From Rhodanobacter sp. Soil772 (lineage in GTDB: Bacteria > Pseudomonadota > Gammaproteobacteria > Xanthomonadales > Rhodanobacteraceae): 64,000 nucleotides of DNA. The stretch lies in NCBI RefSeq assembly GCF_001428385.1, contig NZ_LMSK01000002.1, forward strand, positions 124,001-188,000. Reading direction: 5' to 3'. Positions 54,365 to 64,000 of the stretch are shown in pieces. The notes under the pieces were generated by a model that saw only the letters and a list, made by a program, of their open reading frames with translations, searched no databases and was not told the origin of the DNA. Position 1 is the first letter of the stretch. Every line of letters begins with the position of its first letter. The position numbers and the translations under genes were made by a program.

Positions 54365-55459
54365 TCAGGCCGGGCGCAGTTGCAGCCGCCAGTCTGCGCC
54401 CAGCATGCGCTGATCGACCACCTGCAGCTGCCAGCGCCGGGCCATGTCGTCGAGCGTGGGCAGTTGCAGCAGCGGGCGCGCGCCGTCGCCGAGCAGCAGG
54501 GGCGCGACGTAGAGCAGCAATTCGTCGACCAGGCCGGCGGCGAACAGCGCGCCGCACAGGGTCGGGCCGGCTTCGACATGGACTTCATTGCAACCGTGGT
54601 CGGCCAGCAGGGCGAGTACCGCGCGCAAGTCCAGGGCATCGCCTTGTGTCGCCAGCACGATCCGCTCGACCCGCGCGAAGCGCTCGTCGGCGCACGATGC
54701 CACCGTGCCATGCAGCAGCAGGGTGGGCACCGATCCGTCCAGCACGTGGCTGCCGGCCGGCGTGCGCAGCTGACGGTCGAGGATCACGCGCAACGGCGGC
54801 GCGAATGCCTCGCCTTCGGGCAGGCGCACGGTGAGTCGCGGGTCGTCGGTCAGCACCGTGCCGCTGCCGCTGAGGATCGCCGAGCTGCGCGCGCGCCAGC
54901 GCTGCACGTCGGCGCGCGCGGCCTCACCGGTGATCCACTTCGACTCGCCGCTGGCCAGCGCGGTGCGGCCATCCAGGCTCATCGCCAGTTTCACCCGCAC
55001 CCACGGACGGCCGCGCTCGATCCGGCTGAAGAAGCCGATGTTGAGTTCGCGCGCGGCCTCGCGCATCAGGCCGACATCGACCATGACCCCGGCGTCGCGC
55101 AACTTGCCGATCCCGCGGCCGGCAACCTGCGGGAACGGATCCTCGGCGGCGATCACCACGCGCTTCACGCCGGCGGCAACCAGTGCATCGGCGCAAGGCG
55201 GCGTGCGGCCATGGTGCGCGCAGGGCTCCAGCGTCACATAGGCGGTGGCGCCACGCGCCCGTTCGCCGGCTTCGCGCAGCGCATATACCTCGGCATGCGG
55301 CTCACCGGCGCGCTGGTGGAAACCCGTGCCGACCACCTCGTCGCCATGCACGATCACGCAACCCACGCGCGGGTTCGGCTGGGTGGTGTACAGGCCGCGT
55401 TCGGCCAGGCGCAGGGCGTGCGCCATGTGGCCGTGGTCACCGGAGGAGAAATCCATCAT
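54365..55459 (-). CDS. ribD: Bifunctional riboflavin deaminase/reductase RibD
   Basis: 364 residues from MMDFSSGDHGHMAHALRLAE (start 55459). N-terminal deaminase with zinc site HAEVYALREAGERA and CAHHGRTPPCADALV; C-terminal reductase with RVKLAMSLDGRTALASGESK, WITGEAARADVQRWRARSSAI, GTVLTDDPRLTVR and EAGPTLCGALFAAGLVDELL. An upstream in-frame ATG (55489) lies inside a REP-like palindrome and is rejected. It catalyses steps 2 and 3 of riboflavin synthesis. Second gene after nrdR; stops before the FMN riboswitch. Confidence 0.94.
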   Translation of the reverse strand: MMDFSSGDHGHMAHALRLAERGLYTTQPNPRVGCVIVHGDEVVGTGFHQRAGEPHAEVYALREAGERARGATAYVTLEPCAHHGRTPPCADALVAAGVKRVVIAAEDPFPQVAGRGIGKLRDAGVMVDVGLMREAARELNIGFFSRIERGRPWVRVKLAMSLDGRTALASGESKWITGEAARADVQRWRARSSAILSGSGTVLTDDPRLTVRLPEGEAFAPPLRVILDRQLRTPAGSHVLDGSVPTLLLHGTVASCADERFARVERIVLATQGDALDLRAVLALLADHGCNEVHVEAGPTLCGALFAAGLVDELLLYVAPLLLGDGARPLLQLPTLDDMARRWQLQVVDQRMLGADWRLQLRPA

Positions 55460-55465
55460 CGCGGG

Positions 55466-55541
55466 CAGGAGCGCACCCTGTGTGCGCATACGCGTTGCGA
55501 GATCATCGCCATGCTTCCTTCGCGCACAGGCACGCTCCTAC
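55466..55541. repeat. REP-like inverted pair between nrdR and ribD
   Basis: CAGGAGCGCACCCTGTGTGC on one side (55466-55488) and CGCGCACAGGCACGCTCCTA on the other (55521-55541) are inverted, imperfect copies of a GTAGGAGCG...GCGCG element, like REP sequences of gammaproteobacteria. It covers most of the 89-bp nrdR-ribD gap. Confidence 0.65.
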
Positions 55542-55548
55542 GGTGAGG

Positions 55549-56061
55549 TCACTTGCCTTCACGCTTGCCGCCGCCGAGCAAGGGCAACTGCAAGTCGGCC
55601 AGTCCGGGCAGATCGCGTTCCAGCTTCTCGATCTCCTCGCGGAACGCGTGCACGTCCTCGAACTTGCGGTAAACCGAGGCGAAACGCACGTAGGCGACCT
55701 GGTCGAGGTTCTTCAGCTCGCGCATCACCAGTTCGCCGAGCTGGCGCGACGGCACCTCGCGCTCGCCGCTGCGGCGCAGGTCGTTGACGATGGTGCGCAC
55801 GGCGCTGTCCACGTCGCTGCTGGCCACCGGCCGCTTCTGCAGTGCGCGCTCGAAACTCACCCGCAGCTTGCGCTCGTCGAACACCTCGCGCCGCTCGCCG
55901 CTCTTCACGATCGTCGGCAGCTTCAACTCCGCCGTTTCGTAGGTGTTGAAACGCTCGCCGCACTGCTCGCACTCACGCCGACGACGCACGCTGGCACCGT
56001 CTTCAGTGAGCCGTGAGTCGATCACGCGGGTGTCTTCGTGCTGGCAGAAGGGGCAATGCAT
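55549..56061 (-). CDS. nrdR: Transcriptional repressor NrdR
   Basis: 170-residue ATP/dATP-sensing repressor of ribonucleotide reductase genes. N-terminal zinc ribbon [18 protein letters not shown] and [17 protein letters not shown] (four Cys), then the ATP-cone domain about 48-138 ([50 protein letters not shown]). Full length. Its position next to ribD and glyA is a frequent proteobacterial arrangement. Confidence 0.96.
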   Translation of the reverse strand: MHCPFCQHEDTRVIDSRLTEDGASVRRRRECEQCGERFNTYETAELKLPTIVKSGERREVFDERKLRVSFERALQKRPVASSDVDSAVRTIVNDLRRSGEREVPSRQLGELVMRELKNLDQVAYVRFASVYRKFEDVHAFREEIEKLERDLPGLADLQLPLLGGGKREGK

Positions 56062-56070
56062 CTTTTACGA

Positions 56071-56163
56071 GATTCGGGATTCGGGATTCGGGATTCGGAA
56101 AAAGCACAAGCTCGCGGGAACCCGGGTTCTTCCGAATCCCGAATCCCCAATCCCGATTCCCGG
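56071..56163. repeat. GGGATTC iterated inverted repeat (copy 3)
   Basis: Left arm four GATTCGG units (56071-56099), right arm CCGAATCCCGAATCCCCAAT and on to 56163, inverted. Spacer AAAAAGCACAAGCTCGCGGG... is related to copies 1 and 2. It fills the glyA-nrdR gap. Confidence 0.78.
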
Positions 56164-56167
56164 CATC

Positions 56168-57421
<1,254 letters not shown>

Positions 57422-57533
57422 TCTGGCCTCGGCGGGTAGTGGCGGGATTAGCCGGAAAGTGTAGCGCCGCCGGGCGTTTGCGGCCACCGCACGGCGGTTC
57501 GGAGGATGGCATCGGCGGGGTGCCAGAAGCCGC

Positions 57534-57539
57534 TATAAT
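57534..57539 (+). promoter_or_regulatory. Likely -10 element for ettA
   Basis: TATAAT, 69 bp before the ettA start in the 186-bp divergent gap with glyA. No good -35 hexamer at 17 bp spacing was found. Confidence 0.45.
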
Positions 57540-57607
57540 GCGCGGTTTGATGAATTCCTTTCCGTACCGACCCTGCAGGCGGTGCGGCGCACGCCTTCGG
57601 AGGTTGC

Positions 57608-59275
<1,668 letters not shown>

Positions 59276-59280
59276 AGACC

Positions 59281-59310
59281 GGGATTTGGGATTGGGGATT
59301 TGTGATTCGG
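59281..59310. repeat. Single-arm GGGATTT/GGGATTG repeat
   Basis: GGGATTTGGGATTGGGGATT with degenerate copies, immediately after the ettA stop; no inverted partner nearby. A related single arm is at 9751-9772. Confidence 0.6.
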
Positions 59311-59348
59311 AGAAACGGGCCGGGGCGATTCGCCGGAAACTGCCGGCT

Positions 59349-59433
59349 CGTCATCCCAGCGCAAGCTGGGATCCAGTGACTCCGTCGCCTCAAGGCCAAA
59401 GACACTGGGTTCCTGCTTAACGCAGGAACGACG
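59349..59433. repeat. MITE-like palindromic element
   Basis: 85 bp with imperfect inverted ends: CGTCATCCCAGCGCAAGCTG then GGATCCAGTG on the left, and CACTGGGTTCCTGC then TTAACGCAGGAACGACG on the right. Each arm also contains its own small hairpin. The pattern (TCATCCCAGCnnAAGCTGGGATCCAGTG) is a family of short repeats seen widely in proteobacteria. Located in the ettA-pyrF gap. Confidence 0.65.
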
Positions 59434-59471
59434 AAATGAGGCCTTCCCTCACTTCTCCACCGGAGACCACG

Positions 59472-60284
59472 ATGTACTTCATGCAGTCACTGCAGCAAGC
59501 CTGGAAGAATCACGACTCGCTGGTCTGCGTCGGCCTCGATCCGGAACCGGCGAAGTTTCCCGCGCACCTGCGTGATGCGCCCGACGCGGTGTTCGATTTT
59601 TGCGCCGCCATCGTCGACGCCACCGCCGGCCTGGTCTGCGCGTTCAAGCCGCAGATCGCGCACTTCGCCGCGCTGCGCGCCGAAGACACGCTGGAACGAT
59701 TGATCGCGCACATCCACACGAAACATCCCGGCGTGCCGGTGATCCTCGACGCCAAGCGCGGCGACATCGGCAGCACGGCGCAGCACTACGCCCGCGAGGC
59801 GTTCGACCGTTACCAGGCCGACGCGGTGACGCTGAACCCGTATCTCGGGCGCGACTCGATCCAGCCGTTCCTCGACCGCGCCGACAAGGGCGTGATCCTG
59901 CTCTGCCGCACGTCCAATCCCGGTGGCGCGGATTTCCAGGCGCTGGATTGCGGCGGCCAGCCGCTGTATCTGCGCGTGGCCGAGACCATCGCCCGCGACT
60001 GGAACGGTCATGGCAACTGCGCGCTGGTCACCGGTGCCACCTGGCCGCAGGAACTGGGCAAGGTGCGCGCGCTGGTCGGCGAGATGCCGCTGCTGGTGCC
60101 CGGCATCGGCGCCCAGGGCGGCGACGTGGAAGCGGTGTTGGCGCACGGCAAGACTGCCAGTGGCAACGGCCTGCTGATCAGCTCGTCACGGGCCATCATC
60201 TACGCCGGCCACGGCGAGGATTTCGCTTCGGCTGCACGCGTTGCCGCGCAGGCATTGCGCGACACCATCAACCGCTACCGCTGA
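59472..60284 (+). CDS. pyrF: Orotidine 5'-phosphate decarboxylase, type 2
   Basis: Last step of UMP synthesis. 270 residues from [23 protein letters not shown] follows GGAGACCACG, while the frame start 36 bp upstream lies next to the repeat. Motifs [30 protein letters not shown], catalytic [20 protein letters not shown] (about 94-113, D-x-K-x-x-D) and [16 protein letters not shown]. The DAKRGDIG signature and length mark the type 2 (archaeal/actinobacterial-like) enzyme also usual in Xanthomonadales. Confidence 0.94.
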   Translation: MYFMQSLQQAWKNHDSLVCVGLDPEPAKFPAHLRDAPDAVFDFCAAIVDATAGLVCAFKPQIAHFAALRAEDTLERLIAHIHTKHPGVPVILDAKRGDIGSTAQHYAREAFDRYQADAVTLNPYLGRDSIQPFLDRADKGVILLCRTSNPGGADFQALDCGGQPLYLRVAETIARDWNGHGNCALVTGATWPQELGKVRALVGEMPLLVPGIGAQGGDVEAVLAHGKTASGNGLLISSSRAIIYAGHGEDFASAARVAAQALRDTINRYR

Positions 60285-60529
60285 CCCCGGCCGTCGTCTG
60301 CCGACGACTCACGCCACTGGGCATCTTCCGGCAGGGCATGCGGCGGAATTGACGTTCGCACGCCGGACTGCATCTCCAACGTCACGCCACCGGCCGATTT
60401 CGCGCTCTGCGCCTGTCCGCCCGATCTGCGTCGCCCGGGACTGCTGGCGATGGCGGTCGTGATGACCTGCCTGCGGGCGGTGTGGAATCTTGTCATGGCG
60501 GGCAAGTAACGCTGCCCGCCGCACGAAGA
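60285..60529. other. Intergenic region without an identified gene
   Basis: 245 bp between pyrF and a convergent small gene. A 76-codon minus-strand frame crosses it but overlaps the pyrF end and has no family features. No clear terminator hairpin with T-run noted. Confidence 0.4.
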
Positions 60530-60784
60530 TCAGGCTGCCGACTTCGCTGCCTGCAGCATTTTCACCTTCAGGTCCAGCGCATCGGCCGCATCCAGCAAGG
60601 CGCGCGCGAAGCTGCGCACTTCGGCCGGACGCAAGGCATACCAGTTTCCGCTCTTGCTGGCCTCGGCCACGTTGCGTCCCGCGCGGGACACGCAATGCGG
60701 CCGGAAGATCACCATGCCGGTGAGCGATTCCGAGCTGATATCCGCAGAGACGATCTGCATGTGCGTTTCATCTTCTTTCTTCAC
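60530..60784 (-). CDS. Small hypothetical protein
   Basis: 84 residues, no signal or TM. MKKEDETHMQIVSADISSES then VIFRPHCVSRAGRNVAEASK and a C-terminal helix (SFARALLDAADALDLKVKML). Codon use fits the genome. A GGGAGAAGTTCGGTGAAG sequence precedes the ATG region. Not recognised as a known family. Confidence 0.6.
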   Translation of the reverse strand: MKKEDETHMQIVSADISSESLTGMVIFRPHCVSRAGRNVAEASKSGNWYALRPAEVRSFARALLDAADALDLKVKMLQAAKSAA

Positions 60785-60887
60785 CGAACTTCTCCCGGGC
60801 GGACATCCGCCCTCTCACAGCTTACGCTACGGGGAGTTCAGCGGTTGTTGCCTGCGTCGATGGAGCCCGCCAGGACTGCGTACAGCA

Positions 60888-62066
60888 TCAGCCGGCCGGA
60901 CAGATGGCCGTCGCTTCGACGGCGGATGACCTGGACAGACGCCGCCTCAACCAGCGTTCGCACGGCTGCGACAATCCGCGCGCCACCAGCGCACCGAGCC
61001 CCCAGCACAGCAGCAACGCCGGCGGATACCACAGGAAGCCGAAGGTCACGTCGCCGCCGCTGGCGCGATACAGCCATACCAGCGGGAACACCACGAACAT
61101 GTGGCTGAGGTAGATCTCGTAACTCAGCCGCCCCCACGAGCGCAGCCAGCCGAAGCCGCGCCACGGACGCGGCGGGTGCGCCTGGCAGGCGACCAGCAAC
61201 GACATCGCGGACACCGTCAGCAACAGCATCACGCCGTCGTGCAGCAGCGGCCACAGCCAGCGCCCGCCCAGCGTCGAGGCCAGCAAGCCAACCACGCCGA
61301 ACGCGTACAGAGCCCTGACCTGTCCCGCGGATGGCGTCGGCCAACGCGCCGCCAGCAGCGCGCCGATCACCCCGGTGGCAATCGCCGCCATGCCCGGCAG
61401 GTAAGCCTTCTCTTGCCAGATCTCGTTGCCGTCCAGCATGGCTCGCGTGAACGGCAGCGACAACGCCAGCAGCACCAGCGCCGGCAGCAGGATCCAGCGC
61501 CGCCGCGTCAGCAGGCACACCAGCGGAAAGCCGATGTAGAACACCTCCTCGATCGACAGCGACCACAGCACGTCCCAGCTGCCCGGCAGGTAGCCGGTCT
61601 GCCCCTCGTACCAGTTCAGATGCAGGCCGAGCGCGGCAAGGATTGCGCGCGGCAACGACTGGTTGGCGTGGACGATGGTGTAGTCGCGCACACCGGCCAG
61701 GTGCAGCACGCTCAGCACCGCCACCAGCACCAGCAGGCACGGCACGATGCGGGCGAAACGCCGCGCATAGAATGCGCGCATGTCGATCCGCTCCAGGCTG
61801 CCCCAACGACGCAGCGCATTGCCCGCGATCAGAAATCCCGAAACCACGAAAAACACGAACACCGCCTCGTAGCCGTTGTAGTTCAACCGGCTCAACAGCC
61901 ACGCCGGCAACACCTCGGCCAGCGCGGTCTGCTTCAACGGAATGCGCAGGCCGAGATGGTTGAACACCACCAGCACGATCGCCAACCCGCGCAGCAGGTC
62001 GATGCCCGGGTTACGGGCGCTGGCATCGGGATGAATCCCGGTCCGGGTTGATTCCGCTGGCGGCAT
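60888..62066 (-). CDS. Acyltransferase 3 family membrane protein (OafA/YrhL-like)
   Basis: 392 residues with about ten TM helices. Family features: NPGIDLLRGLAIVLVVFNHL (about 19-38, with the conserved His), FVVSGFLIAGNALRRWG, FYARRFARIVPCLLVLV (R-x-x-R) and WDVLWSLSIEEVFYIGFPLV. These enzymes O-acylate surface polysaccharides or other exported molecules. No polysaccharide cluster is adjacent, so the substrate is unknown. Downstream of the DUF427 gene, same strand, 70 bp apart. Confidence 0.88.
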   Translation of the reverse strand: MPPAESTRTGIHPDASARNPGIDLLRGLAIVLVVFNHLGLRIPLKQTALAEVLPAWLLSRLNYNGYEAVFVFFVVSGFLIAGNALRRWGSLERIDMRAFYARRFARIVPCLLVLVAVLSVLHLAGVRDYTIVHANQSLPRAILAALGLHLNWYEGQTGYLPGSWDVLWSLSIEEVFYIGFPLVCLLTRRRWILLPALVLLALSLPFTRAMLDGNEIWQEKAYLPGMAAIATGVIGALLAARWPTPSAGQVRALYAFGVVGLLASTLGGRWLWPLLHDGVMLLLTVSAMSLLVACQAHPPRPWRGFGWLRSWGRLSYEIYLSHMFVVFPLVWLYRASGGDVTFGFLWYPPALLLCWGLGALVARGLSQPCERWLRRRLSRSSAVEATAICPAG

Positions 62067-62136
62067 TGCGGGTGGCGTTCTCTCGGGCGTGCCGCATCAT
62101 CCGCGAGCGCTGCGCCCACGGCAACCGAGATGGTCG

Positions 62137-62418
62137 TCAGCCCACCACCTCAACACCATGCCAGAACGCCACTCGACCCTTGACCTGTGCGGCGGCATCT
62201 TTCGGTTGCGGGTAATACCAGGCAGCTTGCGGATTGATCGCGTCGCCGACAACCAAGTCGTAGTAACTCGCCGTGCCCTTCCACGGACAGACACTGTGGT
62301 GGCCGCTGTCGCGGAAATGCTCGCGCCGGAGCGAGTCGGCAGGGAAATAGTGATTGCCCTCGACCACCACCGTATCGTTGCTTTCTGCGAGCACGGTGTC
62401 ATTCCACATCGCGCGCAT
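62137..62418 (-). CDS. DUF427 protein
   Basis: 93 residues, single DUF427 domain: [41 protein letters not shown] and VCPWKGTASYYDLVVGDAIN (the PWKG-x-A-x-YY signature). Function of the family unknown. Its ATG shares the A of the def stop (TGATG at 62416-62420), suggesting coupling to peptide deformylase; the reading frame extends upstream only as an out-of-frame shadow. Confidence 0.88.
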   Translation of the reverse strand: MRAMWNDTVLAESNDTVVVEGNHYFPADSLRREHFRDSGHHSVCPWKGTASYYDLVVGDAINPQAAWYYPQPKDAAAQVKGRVAFWHGVEVVG

Positions 62419-62954
62419 CAGTCGCCTCCCATGTCCTGGCCCGGAAACAGCACGTCGGTATAGCCGAACTTGCTGAAGTCGGTGATGCGCGAGGGATACA
62501 GCCGGCCGATCAGGTGGTCGCATTCGTGCTGCACCACGCGGGCATGGAAGCCTTCGGCGGTGCGTTCGATGCGCGCGCCCTTGGGATCGATGCCTTCATA
62601 GCGGATCAGCGACCAGCGGCTCACCGCGCCGCGCAAGCCGGGCACCGACAGGCAGCCTTCCCAGCCTTCCTCCATGTCCTGCGACAGCGGCGTGATCACC
62701 GGGTTGAGCAGGATCGTGCGCGGCACTTCGGGAGCGTCGGGATAGCGCTCGGAATGCTCGAAGCCGAAGATCACCAGCTGCAGGTCGACGCCGATCTGCG
62801 GTGCGGCCAGGCCGACTCCATCGGCGGCCTGCATGGTCTCGAACATGTCGGCGATCAGCGCATCGAGTTCCGCGCTGCCCAGCATCGCGGGGGGCACCAG
62901 CGGCGCGATGCGCAGCAGGCGCGGGTCGCCCATCTTGAGGATTTCACGGATCAT
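62418..62954 (-). CDS. def: Peptide deformylase
   Basis: Removes the N-formyl group from nascent proteins; iron or zinc enzyme. 178 residues from [20 protein letters not shown] (start 62954; the longer frame is spurious). Three canonical motifs: [11 protein letters not shown] (about 47-57), [11 protein letters not shown] (about 98-108, Cys ligand) and QHECDHLIG (about 143-151, two His ligands and catalytic Glu). Of the type not adjacent to fmt, so a second def may exist. Confidence 0.95.
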   Translation of the reverse strand: MIREILKMGDPRLLRIAPLVPPAMLGSAELDALIADMFETMQAADGVGLAAPQIGVDLQLVIFGFEHSERYPDAPEVPRTILLNPVITPLSQDMEEGWEGCLSVPGLRGAVSRWSLIRYEGIDPKGARIERTAEGFHARVVQHECDHLIGRLYPSRITDFSKFGYTDVLFPGQDMGGD

Positions 62955-63025
62955 GCGCAGCCTCGTCGTCGGGAAGGTCATGGCCTGCGATGGTGTCCAC
63001 TCCTGCGTGAACGCCGGCTGCCCGA

Positions 63026-63829
63026 TCACCTGCCGCCGAACACCTTCTTCAGCAGATCGGTGGTGCGTGCGGCGGGGTTCTGGCGGATCGACTGCTCCTG
63101 CTCGCCGATGGTGGTGAACAGGCCATCCAGGGTCTTCACGGTCACGTAATCGTCCAGGTCCAGCGGGCTGCCGCCCTTGTTCGACTTGCCCGACTTGCCG
63201 CCGAATGCGCCCAGCGCGCTGCCCAGTTCGCCGCCCATGCCGCCGGCGGTGAACGACTTGTACTTCTGGGTGACGCCGACGCTGTCGGTGGCGTTGGCCA
63301 CGATCGGATGGATGCGCGCGGTCAGCGCATCGCCGGCGACGCGGCGGAAGAAGTCGGTGGCCGCGTGGTCGCCACCGGCGAGGATGCCGCGCGCGTCGTC
63401 CAGGGTCATCTTGCGGATCGCGTCGCCGAAGATCTCGGCCACTTGCGGCACCGCCTTCTCCGCCGCGCGGTTCATGCTCAGCTCGAACGCGTCGACCTTG
63501 GCGCCCTGCCCCAGCTGGCGCGCCAGCTTGCCGGCCTGCTCGAGTTTGCCCGGCAGCGGAATGCGCACCTTGCTGTTGTTCCAGAAGCCGCCGTCGCGGC
63601 CCAGGCTGTTGATCGCGTTGGTGGTGCCCTTGGCCAGTGCTTCCTTGAGCCCGGCGGCGATGTCGCTGTTCGGCAGGTTGCTGCCGAGCTGCGATGCATT
63701 GGACGCATGCGTCGACTGCTTGACCTTGTTCAGCAGGTCCTTGAACTGACCCGAGCCGGCGGCCGTCAGCGGCAGCGCGGCGACCGTGAGGGCAAGGCTC
63801 AGCAAACCGTAGCGAACCGCGATGCGCAT
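63026..63829 (-). CDS. Exported DUF4197 protein
   Basis: 267 residues. Signal peptide [20 protein letters not shown] (cleavage near TAAG), then the DUF4197 domain: [82 protein letters not shown] and a C-terminal [20 protein letters not shown]. Gly/Ser-rich insertion around 205-225. Periplasmic, function unknown. Start 63829 gives the signal peptide; a frame start 54 bp upstream does not. Confidence 0.88.
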   Translation of the reverse strand: MRIAVRYGLLSLALTVAALPLTAAGSGQFKDLLNKVKQSTHASNASQLGSNLPNSDIAAGLKEALAKGTTNAINSLGRDGGFWNNSKVRIPLPGKLEQAGKLARQLGQGAKVDAFELSMNRAAEKAVPQVAEIFGDAIRKMTLDDARGILAGGDHAATDFFRRVAGDALTARIHPIVANATDSVGVTQKYKSFTAGGMGGELGSALGAFGGKSGKSNKGGSPLDLDDYVTVKTLDGLFTTIGEQEQSIRQNPAARTTDLLKKVFGGR

Positions 63830-64000
63830 GACGAATTCCTTGTAGTCGGCGGGGCGGCCAGTGTAGCGCCGCCGCCTCGTCACGGCGTGACGACGCGGAC
63901 CTCACTATTCGACCAATGGCTAATGCCGATTGGCCGGTTTTGGGATTGACCGCCGTGGCCGGCAGGACGACCCTTGCGGCATTGTCGAGGAGAATCCGCC
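63830..64000. other. Intergenic end of window
   Basis: About 170 bp with no complete gene. The last bases (GAGGAGAATCC near 63988-63998) look like a ribosome binding site for a plus-strand gene that would start just beyond the window. Confidence 0.4.

Noticed and set aside
60275..60505. 76-codon minus-strand frame after pyrF
   Set aside because: Overlaps the pyrF end, low-complexity composition, no plausible ribosome binding site or family similarity.

Overview
The window is GC-rich, densely coded chromosomal DNA of a gammaproteobacterium. Gene content and order (pilT-pilU, aroK-aroB-hemE, holD-rimI-pssA, glyA-nrdR-rib cluster with nusB-thiL-pgpA) and the style of the intergenic repeats point to the Xanthomonadales, most likely a Rhodanobacter/Dyella-like member of the Rhodanobacteraceae. 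I see no rRNA, tRNA, CRISPR array, phage or transposase gene.

Layout. 1-6.1 kb: a lipoprotein of unknown role, the type IV pilus retraction ATPases pilU and pilT, then proC-yggT. 6.1-6.8 kb: a 645-bp non-coding composite inverted repeat whose stem-loops expose GGA in their loops, like CsrA/RsmA binding sites. 6.8-14.9 kb: a BtuF-like protein, yjbQ, pdxH, a glycerate-kinase-like gene, dodecin, YbjQ family, an SDR protein, aroK-aroB, a WGR protein, hemE and a small cupin. 15-22.7 kb: valS, rimI-holD-pssA, a DUF4124 protein, proS and an H-NS-like gene. 23-26.2 kb: a ThrE-like exporter, NfeD, DUF559 and an SPFH protein.

26.2-44.9 kb is the most unusual part. One minus-strand block encodes a HlyD/MacA-type adaptor, one MacB/LolD-type ATPase, ten FtsX/MacB-type permeases arranged as five alternating A-B pairs, then a sigma-54 (NtrC-type) response regulator, a small exported protein and an NtrY-type histidine kinase. 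A near-consensus -24/-12 promoter and a 32-bp palindrome precede the adaptor gene. This suggests that the regulator at the far end controls the whole block. A single ATPase and adaptor apparently serve five diverged permease heterodimers.

44.9-48 kb: a Fur-box-controlled hemP operon, an aldo-keto reductase and a divergent alcohol dehydrogenase. 48-57.4 kb: a long minus-strand run glyA-nrdR-ribD-[FMN riboswitch]-ribE-ribBX-LD-carboxypeptidase-ribH-nusB-GNAT-thiL-pgpA, with several stop/start overlaps. 57.6-64 kb: ettA, pyrF, a small conserved-looking protein, an acyltransferase, a DUF427 gene, def and a DUF4197 gene.

Several families of palindromic intergenic repeats punctuate operons throughout: GGGATTC arrays, CCCTCTCC hairpins, a GAGTGAG array, a REP-like pair and a MITE-like element. 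Start codons were chosen from family alignment, stop/start overlaps and Shine-Dalgarno sequences. Function calls rest on recognised motifs only, since no database search was possible.
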